Shown here: positions 54,724-64,000 of the stretch, piece by piece
Layout: the number at the start of each line of letters is the position of its first letter
Position numbering within the stretch: position 1 is the stretch's first letter
Assembly (NCBI GenBank): GCA_032622095.1
Contig: CP136062.1
Coordinates: forward strand, 56,525,849 to 56,589,848
Origin: Siphonodentalium dalli
Lineage: Eukaryota; Mollusca; Scaphopoda; Gadilida; Siphonodentaliidae
Direction of reading: 5' to 3'
Length of the DNA: 64,000 nucleotides
Translations under genes and position numbers: made by a program
Notes under the pieces: generated by a model
Told to the model about the DNA's origin: nothing
Databases searched by the model: none
The model's input: the letters and a program-made list of their open reading frames with translations, nothing else

Positions 54724-54759
54724 CTGAAAATAAATCAATGTAAGGTTAAGGTGCTAATC

Positions 54760-54985
54760 TGAGTTTTGTGTGCCTGTTATTTGCAGTATGAGGTCACCAG
54801 AGGGTGAATTTTGTGACGCTATCCTGTATAGTGGGCTAGCATCACCAACTTCACCCTCTGGGGACCTCATTCTGCATGGTCTCATATGCTATAGGAGACA
54901 AAGACTCAGATTTGAAGTTCCCAAATGGTGAATATTGTGATGTACACCCATTGGGAACCTCGATTATGCAGTGAGTCGTCTGCCA
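54760..54985. repeat. 'gaatgaggtcccc' hairpin with partial spacer
   Basis: 'gtgtgcctgttatttgcag' then a hairpin (54785-54875) and part of the long-form spacer. It lies about 40 bp upstream of exon A. Confidence 0.75.
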
Positions 54986-55508
54986 ATTTGCAGACATAAG
55001 AGAAACTAAACTAAAAAAGAAATGAGACATTCGAAATCATGACATTAGTTCAATGAGCTGCCCATCTCTAGTTAATAATGCCAGTTGTCCTGATTATAAC
55101 AGTTTGTGTAACCTATGGTTTACCTAAGCACAAACCAGGCAAACGAAAAATAGGTTACGCATAATTGTGAAATATGCAGGCCTGATGATGGTATCAAACA
55201 TGCATATATCAGAGGTCACTTAAATGTCAAAGCAACAAGATTAACAAGTAAAGAAACCTTGTTTTCCAGAGAATTTTGATTTGTAGCGCTTTCAGAAAAA
55301 GCATGTATACAATACCCTGTACATTAAACGATCATATTATATCATCACTATGTATAACTTTTATCTATCATGCTAAATGATATATCATTTTGAAGACAGA
55401 TTAATCACGGACATGTCAGATGATTACAATGTAATCACATTATGGGTCTATGTGAATGACCGGGCTCCATGTATATGTAGGATATCTTTTGAATGAAAGT
55501 TTGTTATA

Positions 55509-55548
55509 CAGTAATGCCCTAATTAATCGATTAATTAGGGCATTACTG
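55509..55548. mobile_element. 40-bp perfect palindrome, minimal Tc1-like MITE
   Basis: CAGTAATGCCCTAATTAATC followed by its exact inverse, with TA on both sides. Only the outermost 20 bases of each arm remain. Confidence 0.88.
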
Positions 55549-56213
55549 TAGAAGGGCAATGGGGATGGGACTCGGTCCAAAACACCATCAACTTAACCAA
55601 TATCCCAAGCTGTTGTGGACCGAGAAGACTTGTTCTATTTTCTGGTATAAGATGGCTTCTAGACGATTGGTACCTTGGATGATTGGTACCTGGACGTTTC
55701 ATACCAGAAATGATTTCTACAGGGAATCGCACCCATGGTTGTTTTTATTGTGAGCTATCATTCTAAAAACATTTTACTTTTGATCAACGACCGGTTATTC
55801 TCGTCACAAAGCCTGGTCATTACAACTCAGTGACTACAACTTGCTCAGTTAGTGATTAAGAATCAGACATCTATATACAGCTAGCTTATACAAACACACA
55901 ATGTGACCAAAATGCATGGCCAGGTATTAGAAGTAGACTATAATACCGCAGTTATAATACAGTCCCCAGACCTGCCATAATGGAAGTTTTGAGTGGAAAA
56001 GTGTGGATCTCTGACTATTGATAACTCTGCACTTATAATATGAATTGTTTTTGCATTGCATTGCACCCTCCCAAGACAATGAATTTTAAAAAGCGATTCA
56101 TAGGAATTGTGATGAATCGTGGCAGCCCCACTAAATACACATTGCTGGCTCGTATAATATTACAAATATTGACATTAAAGACCCTCCAAAGTGATAATTT
56201 GATAAATAAAACG

Positions 56214-56394
56214 TACTCTCAGGTGCCTAATAATAGTGTCAGCACGATTATTAATTTTGGAGAAAATTCCCAACGATCACTATTATTTGGCAATGAGACA
56301 TAGAGTGAAATTGCCATCACTATTATTAATTTCAGCCTAAATTCCCACCCATCACTATTATCAGGCCATCACGATTATTAGGCACTTGAGAGTA
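56214..56394. mobile_element. 181-bp palindromic MITE with TA ends
   Basis: TACTCTCAGGTGCCTAATAA and the inverse with few mismatches. 'atcactattat' and 'aatagtg' motifs repeat inside. Confidence 0.75.
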
Positions 56395-57790
56395 TGCACA
56401 TGTGTTAGCCAGGCCAATTTACATTAATTATAATCATGATTATCTAAGCCTATGCTTCACTTAAAACTCTTGCAAAATAGACCGTATTGATGTACCAGTA
56501 CTAGTAAGTCCTTACAAGATCCAATTGTCCAGAGTACGTCAAATACTGATATAAAACCATAATATTCGTAAAACATTAAATATATTCCAATCATCCAAAC
56601 CAGACTGGTAGGCCTACCAATCGTCCCGTGGGTACATCCAGGTACCAATCGTCCAAGGTACCAATCGTCTTGCTTCCCATGGCATAAGGCCAAAATAATA
56701 TGAATGCGTGTTTCTGGTAACGGGTCCAAAAAATATTGGGGCGGGCAGGCGATTTTGCTTCTTTTTTTTTTTTTTCAACTAACAACCGAACATAATGAGC
56801 AGTTATGAAGTCAGACATCAGAAATAGAGAAAATGATATGGACTGCGTATACATGCCATAATATCCGAAAATAACATTTACAAAATACACAGCTTAGAAT
56901 AACAAAGTTTGATAAAAGTCAAAATTCTCGTTAGTTTCATCGTGAATATCAGATATTTTTGATCATTTAGATTTACTTAAGTTAAGTCTTCGTCTGTTCG
57001 ACACGCCAAATGTGAGTTTTGTCAAATTTCCTCAATAAAAAATTATATTTTGTTTCAGTTGTAAATAGTGCTGATTTCTGATTACTCAGATCACCAAAAA
57101 TCATTCCATTCATTTTGGCCAGGGTAATGTCTAATGAATAGAATCACCCCACTGTCACTGTGGAGTGCACTGAGTGTCACCTGAGATGATGTGCACGAAA
57201 TATGGTAACTTCAAGAGACTTTTTGACCCGAAAACTTACACTTGGAAAAGTCTTCTAATTAATTTGCAATAAAGCTAAAGTTTCTCTGTCGGTTACAACT
57301 TTTCTTTATGCTAAACACGTTGACATCTCCTCTATTTCGAGAAAACTGCTTTGCTAAAAAAAATCATAAACAAGTTCGGATCATGTCAAAGTTAACATTT
57401 CTGTACTCGGAATAATTCGTACCGGTACCGCAGATGGCCTCCAACATGGCCGTCGTGTTACGGAATGAATTGCGCTGATTTATATTTTCTTATCTTAAGA
57501 GAAATACAGGGGAGGATCCAGAAGAAAAAAAAAAAGGGAGGACATTGATATATTATGCGAAATATCATCGGAGCCGCGAAGTGGCGAGTGGACCGGGCCG
57601 GTGAGTCGCCCCCCCCCGCGAATTTTTGTTAGGGCCAACATAATTATTAGGCTACATTCAAAACGACGCGTTTCCCTGTGTTAAAATGAATTTTGGAGCC
57701 AATGGAAGTCATTCGGATACTGATACTAAAATGATTTGAAAATGACTAATATTAAGTTCCATAAACTTGATATGTAGGCCTATATATATA
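56395..57790. other. No confirmed feature; possible promoter region of the TIR gene
   Basis: Mostly unremarkable AT-rich DNA. Near 57420-57620 there is a GC-richer patch ('accggtaccgcagatggcc', 'gagccgcgaagtggcgagtg'), the kind of sequence seen at invertebrate first exons. No exon could be tied to the gene by phase. An inverted pair 'gattggtacct' occurs at 55655-55690 and 56637-56670. Confidence 0.3.
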
Positions 57791-57791
57791 T

Positions 57792-58173
57792 GGGAGGCCG
57801 TTTTCACATTTATTAGTAATTTGACTTAACCCTTAATTCAATTTCATTAAGAGCAATTACTTACATCTCTACCATAAGTGCAATTGAATTACGCAATAGC
57901 CATAACAAGTTTTCACACATCGAAGATAAAATGAGGTTCATAATCAGGTTAGGGCCGAATATTCCTCCTGCAGACTATTATATAAGAATTAAGGGTTTTT
58001 TCTATATTGTGGTCAATAACTGCGCTTAAGTGCAATTCAATTGCACTTTTAGAAGCCCAATTGAAATTACAGAGTTTTTAATTGCACTTTTAAGCACAAT
58101 TGCTGCCCACATAATGTTAAATGAATTGCGCTTAATTATGTACTTAAGCGCATTCATGTTAAAACGGCCTGCC
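57792..58173. mobile_element. 382-bp element with GGCAGGCCGTTTT-type ends
   Basis: 'gggaggccgttttcacat' on the left and the inverse of 'ggcaggccgttttaacat' on the right. Internal 'aagtgcaattgaatt' motifs pair with each other. No duplication is certain. Confidence 0.65.
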
Positions 58174-59083
58174 ATATAGATATGTTGCCATCTGGGGTAT
58201 GCACCTACAATATAAATCTGATGTATATATAGTGACAATTAAACTTTAACTCATGTGGCAATATCGCCGCGTATTCTCGCGTATCCGCGTGAAAGGATAT
58301 GCGACAATACCGATATTGCCGCATTAGTTAACGAGGACAGGGCGGGCTATATCACATGCATGGGTGGACAGTGATTATATACTACTATATACCCTAGTAG
58401 TATACCCGGGGGTGCGAGGTAGGCAAATTAATCATGGTGGCCTACTAGATTGACCAATGACATTTGAAATCTACTATCAGGATGTGTGGGATAATCAGGT
58501 TCACCTTGATTGACATCGACCCCACATTGAAAGCACCGGGAGGATATGGATTCATATACGGGGTCGATAGACGCCATCTTATTTTTCTTGCAACTCTACT
58601 GCCAACTCAGGCATAATGTACAGTGTATTTTCGAGCAAATAAATGGCATATCATTCGGAAATAATTTGCTACGATTTTTAAAATACTGTATACAGAGGTA
58701 CGGCGTTTAAGGGTATAATGCGATTGGGGTGAGGCAGAGCGGCGAGCGCGTTACAATCCCCTGTACTGTGTTTCTGCCATTTGCAAAGAATACATGTAAT
58801 ATATCAGTGTGTTCTTCGATTACTTGCTATTGGTTAATGTACTGCAGATGGAGAACTATAGTATTAATACACAGGCTGGACGAACATTTAGTCATCCAGC
58901 CGCGGGCCCAGTCACAACGTGACGTAATACGCTAAGTACTGTGCATACACAAATTACACATGTTTGTCGCATATATACTGCAGGCAACCTATACATTGGT
59001 ATGGTTATTGGACCTTATAGTTTGGTCGATAACAGATTTGATCTAGAAAAATTTGGACTAAGTTGGTCTTTTGAAGAGGATTA

Positions 59084-62000
59084 TCTCATATATATTTTGA
59101 AGACCTCTGTCTGTATGTATGTTTGTTTGTTTGTCTGTCATTTATACAAATCTACGATTCTCGACCGATCGGGACGAAACTTGGTACGTGTGTAGTTTGA
59201 CCAGGCGGTGGACGTTGTCGTATTGGCGAGCCCGTGCGGCGCCCGCTTCGCGCATGCGCAGACGAGATCTCGGAAACGGGTGGAGCTATCGACTTGAAAT
59301 TTGGTATGTGAATGTATCTTGCCCCGGATACGAATTTTATCGGGTCGCCGAGCCCGTGCGACGCCAGCTTCGCGCATGCGCAGACCAGATCTCGGAAACG
59401 GGTGGAGCTATCGACTTGAAATTTGGTATGTGAATGTATCTTGCCCCGGATACGAATTTTATCGGGTCGCCGAGCCGTGCGACGCCAGCTTCGCGCATTC
59501 GCAGACGAGATCTCGGAAATGGGTGGAGCTATCGACTTGAAATTTGGTATGTGAATGTATCTTGCCGCGGATACGAATTTTATCGGGTCGCCGAGCCCGT
59601 GCGACGCCAGCTTCGCGCATGCGCAGACCAGATCTCGGAAACGGGTGGAGCTATCGACTTGAAATTTGGTTTTTGAATAGCCCGGACAACGTCGGGCTCA
59701 TCGGTTAGTCTATTATATAATTTGGAAGATCTGTCTGTGTATCTGTGGTCTGTGTATCCGTGGTCTGTGTGTGTGTTCGCGATGAACTCGAAAACGGCCG
59801 ACCCGATTTCGATGAAACTTCGTATGTGAGGGTACTATCGGTCGGGAAGTGGCATAGGCATATTAATTTTCAGATCCGAGGTCAACTTTTCACGTGCCGA
59901 GGTCAAATCTGTTTTTACGCTGTGTTACGGGACTTTCATTTGAGTTCGGTGCTTACAAATCGATTCGAAACAGCGCGAATAATTAAATGCCAGTCATAAT
60001 AATGACACTGTGAGAATCTTTCGTGTTTCCTCTTTCCAACGATATATAATGCGTATGTATCCGTTTTAGTTATCTGCCTCAATTATCAAGAAGAAGTGGT
60101 ACTATCTTCCATCAGGATAAAAACAATGCGTAACTTCTATGACGTCGTTAGAGTTCATAACGTTAGATCACGTTGACGCTTAACCGGCCGATGCATTTGA
60201 CTGTTTCAGACGTCTTGGCGATATCTCGGGCACCGATGGTAATTTATCTTTACGTTGAAACTTGATAATTAATGAGCGTGTGTATATGAGGCGCGTTTAT
60301 ATACTTTAGTGGAAATCAAATCGGGTTAAAAGGTCAAATCGGGTAAAACCGGATGGATTTCGACGGGTACTTTTGTCGGGTATTTTTGTTCGGGCAGTGT
60401 TTTGGACGGGTCAAATCGTGACCCCACTTGACCTTGGCCTTCAAAATAGACAATTCAAGGTTAAACCCCGGACGAAGTCGGGTCACCTTCTAGTCTCATA
60501 TATATTTTGAAGACCTCTGTCTGTATGTATGTTTGTTTGTTTGTCTGTCATTTATACAAATCTACGATTCTCGACCGATCGGGACGAAACTTGGTACGTG
60601 TGTGTAGTTTGACCAGGCGGTGGACGTTGTCGTATTGGCGAGCCCGTGCGGCGCCCGCTTCGCGCATGCGCAGACGAGATCTCGGAAACGGGTGGAGCTA
60701 TCGACTTGAAATTTGGTATGTGAATGTATCTTGCCCCGGATACGAATTTTATCGGGTCGCCGAGCCCGTGCGACGCCAGCTTCGCGCATGCGCAGACGAG
60801 ATCTCGGAAACGGGTGGAGCTATCGACTTGAAATTTGTTATGTGAATGTACCTTGCCGCGGATACGAATTTTATCGGGTCGCCGAGCCCGTGCGACGCCA
60901 GCTTCGCGCATGCGCAGACCAGATCTCGGAAACGGGTGGAGCTATCGACTTGAAATTTGGTTTTTGAATAGCCCGGACAACGTCGGGCTCATCGGCTAGT
61001 CTCATATATATTTTGAAGACCTCTGTTTGTATGTCTGTATGTTTGTCTGTCTGTCATTGATACAAATCTACGATTCTCGACCGATCGGGACAAAACTTGG
61101 TACGTGCGTGTAGTTTGACCAGGTGGTGGACGTTGTCGTATTGGCGAGCCCGTGCGACGCCCGTGCAGCGCATGCGCAGACGAGATCTCGGAAACGGGTG
61201 GAGCTATCGACTTGAAATTTGCTATGTGAATGTATCTTGCCCCGGATACGAATTTTATCGGGTCGTTGAGCCCGTGCGACGCAAGCTTCGCGCATGCGCA
61301 GACCAGATCTCGGAAACGGGTGGAGCTATCGACTTGAAATTTGGTGTGTGAATGTATCTTGTCCCGGATATGAATTTTATCCGGTCGCCGAGCCCGTGCG
61401 ACGCAAGCTTCGCGCATGCGCAGACCAGATCTAGGAAACGGGTGGAGCTATCGACTTGAAATTTGGTATGTGAATGTATCTTGCCCCGGATACGAATTTT
61501 ATCGGGTCGCCGATCCCGTGCGACGCCAGCTTCGCGCATGCGCAGACGAGATCTCGGAAACGGGTGGAGCTATCGACTTGAAATTTGGTTTTTGAATAGC
61601 CCGGACAACGTCGGGCTCATCGGCTAGTCTATTATATATTTTGGAAGATCTGTCTGTGTATTTGTGTTCTGTGTATCTGTGGTCTGTGTGTGTGTTCGCG
61701 ATGAACTCGAAAACGGCCGACCCGATTTCGATGAAACTTCGTATGTGAGGGTACTATTGGTCGGGAAGTGGCATAGGCATATTAATTTTCAGATCCGAGG
61801 TCAACTTTTCACGTGCCGAGGTCAAATCTGTTTTTACGCCGTTTTGCGCTAATATATTTCAGTTCGGTGCTCACAAATCGATTCGATATAGCGCGAATAA
61901 TAAATTGCCAGTCATATAATTTACACTGTTAGAATATGTGGCGCTTCATCGTTCCAATGATGTATCACACGCCTGTGTACGTTTAAAGTTTCTACCTTAA

Positions 62001-62241
62001 TTATCGGGAAGAACGCAGGACCATGCTTCGCTCATCGAAAAACATTGCGTAAATATATTACGCCGTCAACATGGATCGTGACGTGATCGCGTTTAACTCA
62101 TAACCGGCCGATGTCGCGTTAACTCATCACCGGCCGAGGTATCCGCAAATGACATTGGGCTATATATCTCGGAAACGGGTGGAGCTATCGACTTGAAATT
62201 TGGTTTTTGAATAGCCCGGACGAAGTCGGGTCACCTTCTAG
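59084..62241 (+). mobile_element. Head-to-tail array of five Helitron-like elements
   Basis: Five units, 59084-59708, 59709-60493, 60494-60999, 61000-61627 and 61628-62241, each begin TC and end CTAG (TTAG in the first). Each end is preceded by a hairpin ('cccggacaacgtcggg' or 'cccggacgaagtcggg') 8 or so bases upstream. The next unit starts with no intervening base. The outer junctions are A before TC and T after CTAG, as for Helitron insertion between A and T. Units 1, 3 and 4 (type A, 'tctcatatatattttgaaga') hold 4, 3 and 4 copies of a 121-bp repeat with 'gatctcggaaacgggtggag'. Units 2 and 5 are type B ('tctattatat'). No Rep/helicase gene, so they are non-autonomous. Confidence 0.8.
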
Positions 62242-64000
62242 TATCCTCTATAATAGATATATCATCTTTATTTCCTCCAGCTATATAATATAGGAGAGAA
62301 TGGTTTACAAAATACACGGCACCTCGAAACAGTGCGCGGAACTGCGCAGAACTACGCGGAAGTGCGCGGTACAAATAAAACAGTTATTATGCACAGGGGC
62401 AGGTGGGGTTGAATTAAAACATGAACTATAGTAGTAGACAGTCTTCGGTTGCGAATTTGTAAGGTTATTTTAATGTTTTAAGTCGTATTGGAGAGAGATA
62501 GTGAGTGGTAGAATCTACCGCGCACTGTTTCGTGAAAAGCTTACTGCGCGATATCTTCCGCGCATTGTTTGAAGCTTACTCGTGGTATCGGATTAGGAAC
62601 CACACTTACACGTTTTAATTAGTAATAGTATAGCGGTAGACTGATTAGAGGTGACAGCTTAATTACTGCATGTCATTGTAGAAAATATGAGAAGTTAAAA
62701 TGTTGAAACAACACAACCATCAGTGATTATTGAGTGTCTGCAGGGTGTATGTGTAAGTATGAAGTCAACGCTGACAATTTCATTCGATCTTCGATCTGAT
62801 ACAATCAATGTCTTCAACAATGTCTTCATCAGTGTTGTACCCGTGTGGCACTAACCAGCTAAACCAGGAGGTGAGACAAAATCTCAAAAGAGGCAAAGGC
62901 CTAAAATTCCTTAAATCGACATGTAGTTTGCAATAAAATCGACAAAATAAATTTTCAATATGCCGGTTATCATCATCATAATATGAAAATATAGTATGTG
63001 TGGAATGTGTCATGTTAAAATGAGCACCGGAGGGTCATGTTCCTATACTTTTCAGCTGTCATGAAAACGGTAGGCACTTGTATGCATGTTTTCTCCGTTA
63101 CCAACCCGAAAAGGTAGCATGTGGGTACGTACAGTCAATTTAAACGTGTGGCAACAGTTTTATATTGTCACAATCAATACACAACGGTGGCTATAGTCAC
63201 ATGCATGCAATTTTATAAAATACTCATGATTCGAGCTGTCACTAGCCAGATGTTTAGGGTCAATGGCTACCCGTATATCTTAGGATTACCGTGCAATTAA
63301 AAATTCATTCCGAATCGAACACTCTCTATCACTCTATATGGTGTATAGACAGACGAAATTGGCCAATTTCTTATGTGGGGATATATACGTTTTAGAAAAC
63401 AAACATGTGGGAAATATTGATGTGGCGTTTGGGATATGCGACACACATACATTACAGTGGGCGTGGTAACGGAGAAAACACATTTTGGGCCTTTATGTTC
63501 CTAAATATTGCGAATCGTTGATACACACTAAAGTTTGAATTATATGTGACACAAACGTGTTCGGTTGAATTTCTAACTTCGCTGGAAACATATTAACTAT
63601 TATTTGAAACTACATGCAGTCCCATGTACTTTGAATGTGTATGTATGTACAGCCACACCATATGAGGGAAGCAAGCCCTCGATGAGACCACATTCACACT
63701 ATATGACCATGGAATACTATAGATTTGTGCAACATATGAGGAAATCGAAACTGATCTGTTGAACATTTATGGCAGTAATAACTATTTCAGATCAACTCTT
63801 ATTCCAAAATTAAAGGAAAAAGTATTCTTAATTGCCAGCACTTAAATTTCCAAACATTATTCCTCGCCATTGGACCAGGGACCAATATATACATAATATA
63901 TAATATATTAGTCTCAGATTGGACTAATAATAACTGTCAAAGTTTAAACAATGTGATCAAAATAGAGACTGATTGGAAAATATTGAAATTACCTGACTTG
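62242..64000. other. Right edge, no confirmed feature
   Basis: A minus-strand segment 62785-62858 after a fair acceptor ('ctcacctcctggtttag') reads 'WLVPHGYNTDEDIVEDIDCI' and then a stop. It could be the last exon of a neighbouring gene but is too short to claim. Confidence 0.3.

Noticed and set aside
59119-61539. Many overlapping frames with 'MREAGVARARRPDKIRIRG' and 'MVCECILPRIRILS'
   Set aside because: They are repeated translations of the 121-bp Helitron-internal repeat on both strands; none is unique.
62780-62860. Minus-strand 'WLVPHGYNTDEDIVEDI' as an upstream exon of the TIR gene
   Set aside because: It ends in a stop, and the only nearby donor-like GT leaves phase 1, while exon A needs phase 0. 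It may belong to a neighbouring gene, but the evidence is one acceptor and 25 codons.

Overview
The window is nuclear DNA from an animal, most likely a marine mollusc or another lophotrochozoan. It is AT-rich, has spliced genes with GT-AG introns, carries a jockey-type LINE, and is packed with short palindromic elements. It also holds the dispersed repeats ending in runs of GGAC/GACG and 'ataactctgg/tatggccctgg' blocks that I associate with bivalve and gastropod genomes. That assignment is from memory. Nothing looks bacterial.

The one cellular gene I can assemble runs on the minus strand across almost the whole window (54,723 down to 1,399). Twelve exons splice together with matching reading-frame phases at all eleven junctions. 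They give 551 codons without a stop. The product has an unrecognised N-terminal region (about 199 residues in view), a TIR domain (about 233-388), and a second, divergent TIR domain (about 438 to beyond 551). The 3' end lies off the left edge; upstream exons, if any, lie to the right of 54.7 kb. The first TIR keeps the glutamate that is catalytic in SARM1-type NADases (E306 here). A gapless local alignment puts glutamine (Q517) at that position in the second TIR. Both domains have a phase-0 intron immediately after this residue, which points to domain duplication.

Everything else is mostly mobile or repetitive DNA inside the introns. From left to right: a 51-bp minisatellite whose sequence variants alternate (1-1,324); clusters of hairpin elements and SINE-like repeats (1.5-8.8 kb); a 6.26-kb giant foldback element with a 3-bp TAT duplication and decayed coding sequence in both arms (9,693-15,950); a 2-kb TTAA-bounded element (17,570-19,618); a 376-bp hAT-like element with a perfect 8-bp duplication (21,399-21,774); a degenerate array (23.1-24.9 kb); a near-complete two-ORF LINE whose 3' end is replaced by a hairpin repeat (27.4-31.85 kb); a 192-bp array inside a TGTCCCCCGAC-bounded element (33,008-33,946); a 457-bp foldback (35,872-36,328); a degenerate long repeat (36.7-39.6 kb); many more palindromes between 40 and 55 kb; and a five-copy head-to-tail Helitron-like concatemer (59,084-62,241).

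At least three classes of palindromic element can be told apart by target-site duplication: TA (Tc1/mariner-like), TTAA (piggyBac-like) and 8 bp (hAT-like). A TTAACCC-type block sits just downstream of four of the twelve splice donors of the TIR gene, and three of these share about 45 bp in the same orientation.
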